A DNA stretch of 7,452 nt, from the NCBI GenBank assembly GCA_009785015.1, contig WQXD01000183.1, forward strand, positions 1 through 7,452, given 5' to 3'. A program made the position numbers and the translations under genes. The notes beneath the pieces are model-generated. The model did no database searches. It was not told the origin of the DNA and saw only the letters and a list, made by a program, of their open reading frames with translations. The stretch's first letter is position 1, and the number at the start of each line of letters is the position of its first letter. This document shows, in pieces, positions 1 to 6,289 of the stretch. The stretch is from Oscillospiraceae bacterium (GTDB lineage: Bacteria; Bacillota_A; Clostridia; Oscillospirales; WRJC01).

Positions 1-161
1 ACGGAACGCCGGAAGAAATCGACGAGTATGTCAAGAGGCTGTTTGGCGAATGCGCCGGAGGCGGAGGATTTATGTTCGACACGGGCGCGCTTGTCGACGA
101 CGCGAAATTCGAAAATTTCGAGGCGATGTACGGCGCGGTGGAGAAATACGGGAAATATTGA
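1..161 (+). CDS. C-terminal fragment of URO-D-fold (uroporphyrinogen decarboxylase / corrinoid methyltransferase-like) protein
   Basis: The frame starting at base 3 is open from the window edge to TGA at 159-161 and gives 52 residues; the start lies upstream of the window. It begins GTPEEIDEYVKRLF, has a glycine-rich GGGGFMFDTGA stretch, and ends ENFEAMYGAVEKYGKY. That order (a GTPEE helix, a glycine-rich loop, then an 'EN..AM..A..KYGKY' C-terminal helix) is the familiar tail of URO-D-superfamily proteins, which include HemE and the MtaA/CmuA-type methyltransferases. In Clostridia most such paralogues act on methyl groups carried by corrinoid proteins rather than in haem synthesis; applying that here is inference. 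No catalytic residue falls in the fragment, so substrate and reaction cannot be assigned. No convincing terminator separates it from the promoter at 189-218. The family call rests on a short tail and is moderately sure. Confidence 0.6.
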   Translation, partial: GTPEEIDEYVKRLFGECAGGGGFMFDTGALVDDAKFENFEAMYGAVEKYGKY

Positions 162-188
162 GAAAGTGTGAATTTTGCGGTTTCCCGC

Positions 189-218
189 TTGACTTTTGTT
201 TTTTATATGTGATAAAAT
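189..218 (+). promoter_or_regulatory. SigA-type promoter for the MoxR-exonuclease unit
   Basis: The -35 element TTGACT (189-194) and the -10 element TAAAAT (213-218) each match the consensus at five of six positions and are 18 bp apart. Transcription would begin near 225, leaving a leader of about 14 nt before the Shine-Dalgarno at 239. It lies in the short gap after the URO-D-like gene. Confidence 0.6.
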
Positions 219-236
219 GATAATTATAGAATAATT

Positions 237-1280
237 TTGGAGGTGGCGGATATTAACTCGAACATATCTGACATATCGAATGTGTCAAAAGCGATCAACC
301 AGCAGCAGTTTTCGGAGTCCCACGCAAACGTTCTGAAAATCATAGAACAGACCCAAAATATCATATTGGGCAAAAAAGACGTCATAGAGATGACCATAAT
401 CTCACTTTTATCGCAGGGGCATGTGTTAATTGAGGACGTGCCCGGAGTCGGAAAAACCACGCTCGCTTCGGCCCTGTCGAAAATCATAGGCCTGAAATAC
501 AAAAGGGCCCAGTTCACCCCGGACGTGATGCCCTCGGACATAACCGGTTTTTCCATCTACAACAAAAACACCAACGAACTCGAATACAAAGAGGGGCTCG
601 CGCTCTGCAATATCCTTCTCGCCGACGAGATCAACAGGACCTCGCCCAAGACCCAGTCGAGCCTGCTCGAGGTGATGGAGGAAGGCACTATAACCGTAGA
701 CGGCAAAACGCACAGCGTGCCCACGCCGTTTATGGTCATCGCCACGCAGAACCCCATAGGGTTCGTGGGCACGCACCCGCTGCCCGAGGCCCAGCTCGAC
801 AGGTTCATCATGCGCATATCCATCGGCTACCCCGACACGGCAAACGAGATAAAAATCATTTCCGACAGGAAAACCGAAAACCCCATAGACAAAATAAAGA
901 CGGTGATAAGCGCCGAGGACATCATAAAAGCGCAGAATATAATCAAAAACATACACATAGACGAAACCCTGTACAAATACATCGTAGAGCTCGTCGCGAA
1001 AACCAGAAATCACCAGTATATAACCCTCGGGGCCTCTCCGAGAGCCTCGCTTTCGCTGATGAGGCTGGCTCAGGCGAGGGCGTTTTTGGAAAAGAGGGAC
1101 TACATAATCCCCGAGGATATCTTGAGCATGTACACCCCCGCCATCGCCCACAGGATCATACTGAAGCAGGAGGCCAAGCTCAAGAAAATCAACACCGAGG
1201 ACATTTTAAACGAGATAAAAAAATTGATCGCCCCGCAGATACTGGGCCAGAATACAAATAAAAACGCCGGGAAGGCATGA
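237..1280 (+). CDS. MoxR-family AAA+ ATPase
   Basis: A 347-residue AAA+ ATPase of the MoxR type, cytoplasmic chaperone-like machines that remodel or activate partner proteins, often with VWA-domain proteins. Numbered from the TTG at 237, it shows Walker A PGVGKTT (69-75, K73), Walker B LLADE (127-131, D130/E131), sensor 1 ATQNP (169-173), arginine finger EAQLDRF with R189, and sensor 2 GASPRAS (265-271, R269). The C-terminal helical lid runs to the end, and length is normal for the family. The first ~25 residues are a poorly conserved extension. The start is uncertain: TTG 237 lies within the Shine-Dalgarno, and ATT 252 fits better, which would remove five residues. It ends 4 nt before the exonuclease gene. 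The DUF58, VWA or transglutaminase genes that usually follow MoxR are not here, so the client is unknown. Family assignment is very sure; physiological role is not. Confidence 0.93.
   Translation: MEVADINSNISDISNVSKAINQQQFSESHANVLKIIEQTQNIILGKKDVIEMTIISLLSQGHVLIEDVPGVGKTTLASALSKIIGLKYKRAQFTPDVMPSDITGFSIYNKNTNELEYKEGLALCNILLADEINRTSPKTQSSLLEVMEEGTITVDGKTHSVPTPFMVIATQNPIGFVGTHPLPEAQLDRFIMRISIGYPDTANEIKIISDRKTENPIDKIKTVISAEDIIKAQNIIKNIHIDETLYKYIVELVAKTRNHQYITLGASPRASLSLMRLAQARAFLEKRDYIIPEDILSMYTPAIAHRIILKQEAKLKKINTEDILNEIKKLIAPQILGQNTNKNAGKA
239..254 (+). promoter_or_regulatory. Ribosome binding site that questions the MoxR start
   Basis: GGAGGTGG at 239-246 is the only strong Shine-Dalgarno before the MoxR gene. 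It overlaps the in-frame TTG at 237-239, so it cannot serve that codon. The first in-frame codon at ideal distance (7 nt after GGAGGT) is ATT at 252-254, a rare start codon. The next in-frame GTG (282) is too far away. No other Shine-Dalgarno is visible upstream of 237. Confidence 0.55.
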
Positions 1281-1284
1281 AGAG

Positions 1285-1866
1285 ATGATTAAGGATTTTT
1301 TCGTCGTCGACCTCGAATTCACGCAGTACACAAGGCCGGTGGGGAGGCCGCGTTCCTTTTTTTCCGAGATCATCGAAATAGGCGCGGTAAAAATCGCGGG
1401 CGATACAAATGAAGTCACCGGCAAAATCAAAAATTTCGTCAAACCCCATTTTTTCCCCAAACAGGCCGCGGAGAGCATGGTGTTTTGCATGATCACCGAA
1501 GCGGATATGAAAACCGCGATCGATTTCGGCGAAATGCTTTTGAAAATAAACTCGTTGTACATCCCCGAAAAAACGTACTTTGTCTCCTGGGGCGACGCCG
1601 ACTGGAACGTCATTGAGCAGGGCTGCGCGCGCCACGCGCTCTCCAACCCCGTTTTGCCGGAGGATTGCTTGGATCTGGCGGAAGCCTACAGATTGATGAA
1701 CAAAGACGCCAACACCACCGGATTGCGCAAGGCGACTGAGGAACTGGACGTCGGGGCGGGCGGTTTGTGGCACACCGCCTATGACGACGCCTTCAATACG
1801 AGCAAGGTATTGCTAAAACTCATGGAAGAGGGCTGGCGGCCCGAACACTATTTCGACCGGTTGTAG
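1285..1866 (+). CDS. DEDDh 3'-5' exonuclease, KapD/ERI-1-like
   Basis: A 193-residue RNase H-fold exonuclease of the DnaQ/ERI-1 group, predicted to remove nucleotides from 3' ends of RNA or DNA with two metal ions. The DEDDh residues are visible: D9 and E11 in VVDLEFT (Exo I), D106 in SWGDADWNVI (Exo II), and H163 with D168 in HTAYDDA (Exo III). The EIIEIGAV strand, the FVKP motif and the 'WG..D' Exo II form resemble KapD, described in Bacillus as an inhibitor of the KinA sporulation pathway, and eukaryotic ERI-1. The whole protein is the catalytic domain, so it is likely free-standing rather than a polymerase subunit. ATG at 1285 is preceded by GGGAAGG (1269-1275) at 9 nt and lies 4 nt after the MoxR stop, so the two genes are probably co-transcribed. 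A terminator follows. Substrate is not determinable from sequence. Confidence 0.88.
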   Translation: MIKDFFVVDLEFTQYTRPVGRPRSFFSEIIEIGAVKIAGDTNEVTGKIKNFVKPHFFPKQAAESMVFCMITEADMKTAIDFGEMLLKINSLYIPEKTYFVSWGDADWNVIEQGCARHALSNPVLPEDCLDLAEAYRLMNKDANTTGLRKATEELDVGAGGLWHTAYDDAFNTSKVLLKLMEEGWRPEHYFDRL

Positions 1867-1882
1867 AATATATTATGACAAC

Positions 1883-1912
1883 AAGCGGAAGCCCGGAGCG
1901 GGTTTCCGTTTT
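1883..1912 (+). terminator. Rho-independent terminator after the exonuclease gene
   Basis: CGGAAGCCCG (1886-1895), loop GAG, and CGGGTTTCCG (1899-1908) form a 10-bp stem with one G-U pair. The stem can extend by G-U and A-T pairs at the base. It is followed by TTTT and further T-rich sequence to about 1926. It lies 16 nt after the stop and closes the MoxR-exonuclease unit. Confidence 0.85.
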
Positions 1913-1951
1913 CGCGTTTTGGTTTTATTGTCACAAATTTTTTGCAAGTAC

Positions 1952-1980
1952 TTGACAAAAGCCGAAAAATAGGCTAAAAT
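1952..1980 (+). promoter_or_regulatory. SigA-type promoter for recD2-comF-mreB
   Basis: A perfect -35 TTGACA (1952-1957), a 17-bp spacer and -10 TAAAAT (1975-1980, five of six). The predicted start is near 1987, giving a leader of about 42 nt before recD2. It lies just after the terminator of the preceding unit. Confidence 0.75.
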
Positions 1981-2015
1981 ATAGCTACAGGCATAAAACG
2001 TACTCTACCGTAATT

Positions 2016-2031
2016 AGGGAGTGTTTTTTTG
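2016..2031 (+). promoter_or_regulatory. Ribosome binding site fixing a TTG start for recD2
   Basis: AGGGAG (2016-2021) lies 7 nt before TTG at 2029-2031, an ideal spacing, and no in-frame ATG lies near. The spacer contains a run of seven T (2024-2030) that continues into the start codon. Confidence 0.7.
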
Positions 2032-4305
2032 GGCGGTTTTAACGCTGCGAATGTTTTTGACCCCGAAAAAGGGGATTATATAACCATTGAGGGCACAGTG
2101 AGCAAGATCATATTCCAAAATGAAGAAAACGGTTACGCAGTATGCGAAATCGAAACTGACGAGGAGCTCGCCGTGGTCAACGGGGTCATGCCGTTTTTGG
2201 CCGAGGGAGAGAGCATTTCGGCGGTTGGAAAATGGACTGTGCACCAGTCTTTCGGCAGGCAGTTCAAAGCCGAATATTACGAAAAAAAGCTCCCTTCCTC
2301 CAAAAAGGCGATTATAAAATACCTGTCTTCGGGGGTCGTGCGCAATATCGGCAAAGTCACCGCCAAGCGAATCGTCGACCAATTCGGCGACGATACTTTT
2401 GAAGTGCTCGAAAACCACCCGGAATGGCTCGCCGACGTAAAGGGCATAACCATGGCCAAAGCGGAAGAGATATCCAAGGACTTCAAAAACCAGTTCGGGC
2501 AGAGGCAGGTCATATCGTTTTGTTCGGGTTTTTTTTCCATGCCCACTTGTGTCCGGATATTCAAACAGTACGGCCCCGGGGCGATCGAAGTGATAAAGGA
2601 AAACCCTTACTTGCTCTGCGGCCTCGTGTATGGGGTCGATTTCGAGGGCGCGGACAGGCTCGCGGGGTCGCTCGGGCAAAAAACGGATTCCGAGGACAGG
2701 ATCTGCGCAGGGCTGAAATACACCCTTGCCTACAACGCCGATAAAAACGGGCACTTGTTTCTGCCGTATGAGAATCTGATCGCCTCGTCGGCGTCGATGC
2801 TCAAACTGAACCCTGCAATCGTCGGGCGGGCATTCGACAAATTGACAACACAGGGCAAATTCATCGTAAAACAAATCCGCAAAAAAAAGGCCGTGTACGA
2901 ATTTTCGGCCTACAACGCCGAAAAATATTGTTCTCGCAAGCTGGTGGAACTCGACGACTGGGGGAAATTCGCCAAAACCGACGAAGAGGAAGTCAGGCTG
3001 CGCCTTTCCTCAATTGAACAGAGCGAGCATATAAAATACACCGGCGAACAGATAAAAGCGGTCCTATACGCTCTCAAAAGCGGGGTTTTCGTGCTCACGG
3101 GCGGTCCGGGAACCGGAAAAACCACCATAATAAAAGCGCTCATCGGCGTTTTTTCGCAGATGCGCAAAAAAATAGCGCTCGCCGCGCCCACGGGGCGCGC
3201 CGCCAAACGCATGACCCAGGCCACCGGTATGGATGCCAAAACCATACACCGGATGCTCGAAATGGGCTATGAAAACGAAACGGAGCCGATATTCAATAAA
3301 AACGAAGAAGACCCCTTGGACTATGACGTGATAATCATAGACGAAACCTCGATGGTGGATATTTTTCTGTTGAAATCGCTGCTCCGGGCCGTGCGTTCCG
3401 GCACGAAACTTGTGTTCATAGGCGACTCGGACCAGCTTCCCTCAGTGGGTCCCGGCAATGTGCTGGGAGATATCATCCGCGCGAATATATTCGCCATGGT
3501 CAGATTGGACAAGATATTCCGGCAGTCCGGCGAGAGCCTCATCGTGGCCAACGCGCACAAAATAAATTCGGGCGCCATGCCGGTTCTGGATTCGAAAGAC
3601 AAGGATTTTTTCTTCATCGAACGCTCCAGCCCCGAGGCGATAGCCAAAACCGTCGCGGAGCTGTGCAAGAGCCGGCTCCCGGCAAAATACGGGGATGATA
3701 TCGCGGACAAAATACAAGTGCTCACCCCCTCCAAAAAGGGCGTCGCGGGCACGCACAGCCTCAACGCTCTGCTCCAGAGCGAGCTCAATCCCGCCGATTT
3801 CGGCAAACGCGAAAAAAAGGGCGTCACAATCTGTTTCAGGGAACAGGACAAGGTGATGCAGATACGAAACAACTACACCATCGAATGGACGCAAAAAGAC
3901 GGCTCCTCCGGCATAGGCATATACAACGGGGACATAGGCACGATAAAGACGATAGACAACTATAACGAGTTTGTGACCATCGAGTTCGACGACGAAAGAT
4001 TGGTCGAGTACGATTTTTTGACGCTCGACGAAGTAACCCACGCCTTCGCAATAACGATACACAAATCCCAGGGGAGCGAATACCCGGTTATAATTCTGCC
4101 GATTTCCAAGGAAGTCCAAAGGCTTCACACCCGAAACCTTCTGTACACCGCGGTAACCAGGGCGCAAAAAATGGTCATAGTGATTGCCGAACCCGACACC
4201 ATAGAATATATGGTGCAAAACAACCAGCATACAATAAGATATTCCGGGTTGTCGGACATATTGACGGAAGACTTTGACGAATACCGCAAAAAGGAAAAAA
4301 AGTGA
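2029..4305 (+). CDS. recD2: RecD2 (YrrC-type) ATP-dependent 5'-3' DNA helicase
   Basis: A 758-residue superfamily 1B helicase of the RecD2 type, found in bacteria independently of RecBC and linked to recombination, replication-fork and mismatch repair. The N-terminal part has a beta-rich OB-like segment (about 17-90) and a helix-hairpin-helix-like region (about 104-150, 'VRNIGKVTAKRI' and 'VKGITMAKAEEI'), both typical of the long N-terminus that separates RecD2 from RecD. The motor shows Walker A GGPGTGKTT (358-366), motif Ia APTGRAAKRM, Walker B IIIDETSMVD (D438/E439), motif III GDSDQLPSVGPG, motif V HAFAITIHKSQGSE (671-684) and motif VI YTAVTRAQ (706-713, R711). Length is close to family norm. 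It starts at TTG with a good Shine-Dalgarno. Its end overlaps comF by 4 nt (GTGA), suggesting translational coupling. Identification is very secure; which repair pathway it serves here is unknown. Confidence 0.95.
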   Translation: MGGFNAANVFDPEKGDYITIEGTVSKIIFQNEENGYAVCEIETDEELAVVNGVMPFLAEGESISAVGKWTVHQSFGRQFKAEYYEKKLPSSKKAIIKYLSSGVVRNIGKVTAKRIVDQFGDDTFEVLENHPEWLADVKGITMAKAEEISKDFKNQFGQRQVISFCSGFFSMPTCVRIFKQYGPGAIEVIKENPYLLCGLVYGVDFEGADRLAGSLGQKTDSEDRICAGLKYTLAYNADKNGHLFLPYENLIASSASMLKLNPAIVGRAFDKLTTQGKFIVKQIRKKKAVYEFSAYNAEKYCSRKLVELDDWGKFAKTDEEEVRLRLSSIEQSEHIKYTGEQIKAVLYALKSGVFVLTGGPGTGKTTIIKALIGVFSQMRKKIALAAPTGRAAKRMTQATGMDAKTIHRMLEMGYENETEPIFNKNEEDPLDYDVIIIDETSMVDIFLLKSLLRAVRSGTKLVFIGDSDQLPSVGPGNVLGDIIRANIFAMVRLDKIFRQSGESLIVANAHKINSGAMPVLDSKDKDFFFIERSSPEAIAKTVAELCKSRLPAKYGDDIADKIQVLTPSKKGVAGTHSLNALLQSELNPADFGKREKKGVTICFREQDKVMQIRNNYTIEWTQKDGSSGIGIYNGDIGTIKTIDNYNEFVTIEFDDERLVEYDFLTLDEVTHAFAITIHKSQGSEYPVIILPISKEVQRLHTRNLLYTAVTRAQKMVIVIAEPDTIEYMVQNNQHTIRYSGLSDILTEDFDEYRKKEKK

Positions 4306-5024
4306 AAAGATTGTTTGAAAAGCTTTTGAATATAATATTTCCGGTCAAGTGCGCGTGCTGCCAAATCGTTTCAAAAAACGCCGACAGCGAGGACATACTG
4401 TGCCCAAAGTGCAAAAAGATCATCGGCGAGACAGCCGGCTATGACTGCATGCAATGCAAAAATCCGCCGCATCTGTGCCGCTGCAAAAAGGTCGAAAACA
4501 TATCCTCGGTGATGTTCGCGTATTTTTACTCCGGCGAAAAATTAAAGCGGGCGGTATACAAGCTGAAACGGGCGAATTTATACTATATTAACGAATTTTT
4601 CGCAAAAGGTATGTATAATTCTTTAAAATCGAGTGATATAATCGAAAAGGAAGGCATCGATTTTATCACAAATACCCCCAGAATGAGAAAATCCCTGAAA
4701 TTTTACGGATATAACCAGAGCGAGGCGCTCGCCAGGCTCATATCAAAGTATGCGGGCATACCCTACAGGCGCTCGCTCGAGGCTTTGCGGTCGTACAATA
4801 CCGAACAAAAGACCTTGAATAAAACCCGGCGCGGCCAAAACGTGAAAAACAAATTCAAAGCAGTAAAAAATATGACAAAACCCGGCGGCGCCGCCGGCAA
4901 AAATATACTCATAGTCGACGATGTGGTGACTACGGGCTCGACATTGTCCGAATGCGCGAAAATTTTAAAAGCACACGGGGCGAAAAATATTTACGCGCTC
5001 TGCGCGGCTTCCGTAATATCATAA
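4302..5024 (+). CDS. comF: ComF-family phosphoribosyltransferase-like protein (amidophosphoribosyltransferase fold)
   Basis: A 240-residue ComF-family protein. The N-terminal third carries paired cysteines typical of the family's zinc-binding region: C17/C20, C34/C37, C49/C52 and C59/C61. The C-terminal half is a type I phosphoribosyltransferase domain with the PRPP loop IVDDVVTTGST (204-214, D206/D207), and the 'YGYNQSEALA' motif lies in the middle. ComF-type proteins support natural transformation, probably at the membrane with the ComFA translocase and single-strand binding factors; the actual substrate of the transferase fold is unresolved. The GTG start at 4302 overlaps the recD2 stop by 4 nt and has AAGGA (4291-4295) at 6 nt. 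No comFA is in the window. The base composition is more AT-rich than in recD2 and mreB. ComF homologues also occur in bacteria not known to be competent, so competence is inference. Confidence 0.9.
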   Translation: MKRLFEKLLNIIFPVKCACCQIVSKNADSEDILCPKCKKIIGETAGYDCMQCKNPPHLCRCKKVENISSVMFAYFYSGEKLKRAVYKLKRANLYYINEFFAKGMYNSLKSSDIIEKEGIDFITNTPRMRKSLKFYGYNQSEALARLISKYAGIPYRRSLEALRSYNTEQKTLNKTRRGQNVKNKFKAVKNMTKPGGAAGKNILIVDDVVTTGSTLSECAKILKAHGAKNIYALCAASVIS

Positions 5025-5034
5025 ACATCTGTTT

Positions 5035-5056
5035 GGGAGAGAATTTAAAGTATATG
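5035..5056 (+). promoter_or_regulatory. Ribosome binding region and start choice for mreB
   Basis: The mreB frame is open upstream into comF, with an ATG at 4952, but that 34-residue extension is comF read in another frame. MreB homology starts at ATG 5054 (MGKDIGIDLGTA). GGGAGAG (5035-5041) lies 12 nt upstream, a little far, and AAAG (5047-5050) is nearer but weak. Confidence 0.6.
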
Positions 5057-6076
5057 GGAAAAGATATAGGCATAGACCTCGGGACAGCCTCGGTGCTCGT
5101 CTATGTGAAGGGAAAGGGCATCATATTCAAGGAACCTTCGGTGGTCGCCATGGATAAAAGCACAGGCAAAATTTTAAAAGTGGGACGGGAGGCGCAGCTG
5201 ATGCTGGGCCGCACGCCCACGAATATAATGGCCATACGGCCGCTTCGGGAAGGCGTCATAAACGATTACGGCGTAACGCTGAAGATGCTCCAGCATTTTA
5301 TCCGCCGCGCCTGCGGCAATCTTCTCTTCAAGCCCCGCGTGATGATATGCGTCCCCAGCGGAATAACCGAAGTGGAGGAACGGGCGGTGGTCGACGCGGC
5401 CACGCAGGCCGGGGCGAAAAAGACCTACCTCATCGAGGAGCCGCTCGCCGCGGCGATCGGCGCCGGTATCGACATCCACCGGCCAAACGGGAACATGGTC
5501 ATCGATATAGGCGGCGGAACCACGGATGTGGCCGTGATATCGCTGGGCGCCGTCGTCACGTCCAAATCCATAAAAGTGGCGGGCGACAAATTCGACGAGG
5601 CGATAATAAAGAACATCAAGCGCAAGTACAACTTAGTCATCGGCGAGCGCACCGCGGAAGATATAAAAATGAAGATCGGCTGCGTCTGGCCCAGGGAGGA
5701 GACAAAGATCATGTCGGTCAAGGGCAGGTGCACCATAGAGGGGCTTCCCAAAGTGTTACAGATCAATTCGAGCGAAATCGAGGAGGCGATGCAGGAACCC
5801 GCGGCGAGCATAACCGAAATTGTGCGCATGGTGCTCGAGAACACCCCGCCCGAGCTCGTGGGCGATATTTCCACCAACGGGATAGTGATGACGGGAGGCG
5901 GGAGCCTCATCTACGGATTTGACAAGCTTTTGGCGAGCATAACCGGGATAAACGCCTGGGTGGCTGAAGACCCGATATCGTGCGTGGCGATCGGCACCGG
6001 AAGGTCGCTGGAAGACAAATATATAAAATATCTGCCCGAGGGAGTGATCAACATATCCCGAAACAGGCAGCAATGA
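5054..6076 (+). CDS. mreB: Rod-shape-determining actin homologue MreB/Mbl
   Basis: A 340-residue MreB-family protein, a bacterial actin that forms ATP-dependent membrane-associated filaments and positions the elongation peptidoglycan machinery. Visible motifs are phosphate-1 DIGIDLGTAS (4-13), the region carrying the catalytic glutamate in IEEPLAAAIGAG (E128/E129), phosphate-2 VIDIGGGTTDVAV (149-161, D151) and the adenosine-binding GIVMTGGGS (276-284). Length and motif order are normal. It reads about equally well as MreB or Mbl of Gram-positives, so paralogue identity is open. It follows comF by 29 nt without a terminator or promoter between them and is probably the last gene of the recD2 operon. 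No mreC or mreD follows; the next gene has its own strong promoter and encodes a cell-wall-binding protein. No hairpin with a T-tract is visible after its stop. Family assignment is very secure. Confidence 0.95.
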   Translation: MGKDIGIDLGTASVLVYVKGKGIIFKEPSVVAMDKSTGKILKVGREAQLMLGRTPTNIMAIRPLREGVINDYGVTLKMLQHFIRRACGNLLFKPRVMICVPSGITEVEERAVVDAATQAGAKKTYLIEEPLAAAIGAGIDIHRPNGNMVIDIGGGTTDVAVISLGAVVTSKSIKVAGDKFDEAIIKNIKRKYNLVIGERTAEDIKMKIGCVWPREETKIMSVKGRCTIEGLPKVLQINSSEIEEAMQEPAASITEIVRMVLENTPPELVGDISTNGIVMTGGGSLIYGFDKLLASITGINAWVAEDPISCVAIGTGRSLEDKYIKYLPEGVINISRNRQQ

Positions 6077-6148
6077 TGAAAACCCGGCGGAATTTTTCCC
6101 GTATAATGGCCGTATTTCAGCGACATTCACAATATTTTAAAAAATACG

Positions 6149-6175
6149 TAAAAAATAAAAAAATTTTTCATTTTC
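6149..6175 (+). promoter_or_regulatory. Possible UP element (A-tract/T-tract) upstream of the LysM gene promoter
   Basis: A-rich sequence (6150-6163) followed by T-runs (6164-6168 and 6171-6174) sits directly upstream of the -35 box. Such tracts in this position can bind the RNA polymerase alpha C-terminal domain. The spacing is plausible, but AT-rich intergenic DNA is common, so function is inferred. Confidence 0.4.
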
Positions 6176-6178
6176 CTA

Positions 6179-6207
6179 TTGACATTTTTGAAAACATAGT
6201 ATATAAT
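6179..6207 (+). promoter_or_regulatory. Full-consensus SigA promoter for the secreted LysM protein
   Basis: TTGACA (6179-6184), exactly 17 bp of spacer, then TATAAT (6202-6207): all twelve consensus bases at optimal spacing. Transcription should start near 6214, giving a leader of about 73 nt. It is the strongest promoter in the window. Confidence 0.85.
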
Positions 6208-6224
6208 AGTCTCATTAGGTGTTT

Positions 6225-6247
6225 GAAGAAGCAAAAACGGCTTCTTT
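6225..6247 (+). other. Small hairpin in the 5' leader of the LysM gene
   Basis: AAGAAGC (6226-6232) pairs with GCTTCTT (6240-6246) around a 7-nt loop, with one more G-U pair possible at the base (6225/6247). It lies about 11 nt from the predicted transcript 5' end. The stem is weak and the following T-run is short, so a 5' stabilising structure is more likely than a terminator or attenuator. Confidence 0.4.
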
Positions 6248-6272
6248 TACATAAAAAATAACATTAAAAAAC

Positions 6273-6289
6273 AGGAGGTTCCCCAAATG
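6273..6289 (+). promoter_or_regulatory. Ideal ribosome binding site for the LysM gene
   Basis: AGGAGGT (6273-6279) is a full Shine-Dalgarno; AGGAGG ends 8 nt before ATG at 6287-6289. It lies in A-rich, probably unstructured sequence. It supports efficient initiation and fixes the start, which leads directly into a signal peptide. Confidence 0.85.

Noticed and set aside
177..188. GCGG-TTTC-CCGC hairpin after the URO-D-like gene as a terminator
   Set aside because: Only 4 bp of stem, and the following T-rich sequence is better explained as the -35 region of the next promoter.
426..1151. Long open frame on the - strand (241 codons) opposite the MoxR gene
   Set aside because: It lies entirely antisense to an unambiguous AAA+ ATPase. 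Its product is low-complexity with no recognisable motif, and the opening follows from the coding strand's codon pattern.
2014..2874. Long open frame on the - strand (286 codons) opposite recD2
   Set aside because: Antisense shadow of RecD2. It starts inside recD2 and runs across its start and Shine-Dalgarno, with no motif or plausible regulatory signals of its own.
3442..4230. Long open frame on the - strand (262 codons) opposite recD2
   Set aside because: Antisense to the conserved helicase motifs, which explain the sequence fully; no domain was recognised.
4614..4641. TATAAT-like hexamers within comF as internal promoters for mreB
   Set aside because: No acceptable -35 element lies 16-18 bp upstream of either, and AT-rich coding sequence readily produces such hexamers.
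4882..4897. 16-bp GC-rich perfect palindrome within comF
   Set aside because: It encodes a short glycine/alanine stretch in a GC-rich codon context with no second copy seen; probably chance.
4952..5053. N-terminal extension of mreB to ATG 4952
   Set aside because: The added 34 residues overlap the comF 3' end in another frame and do not resemble MreB; homology begins exactly at ATG 5054.
5347..5922. 191-codon + strand frame inside mreB
   Set aside because: Its product is rich in R, G and H, as expected from a frame-shifted reading of mreB, whose own frame holds all actin-fold motifs.
6077..6178. Terminator for the recD2-comF-mreB operon in the spacer after mreB
   Set aside because: No GC-rich stem followed by a T-run was found; the A/T tracts here fit an UP-like element of the next promoter better. 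Termination may occur by another means.
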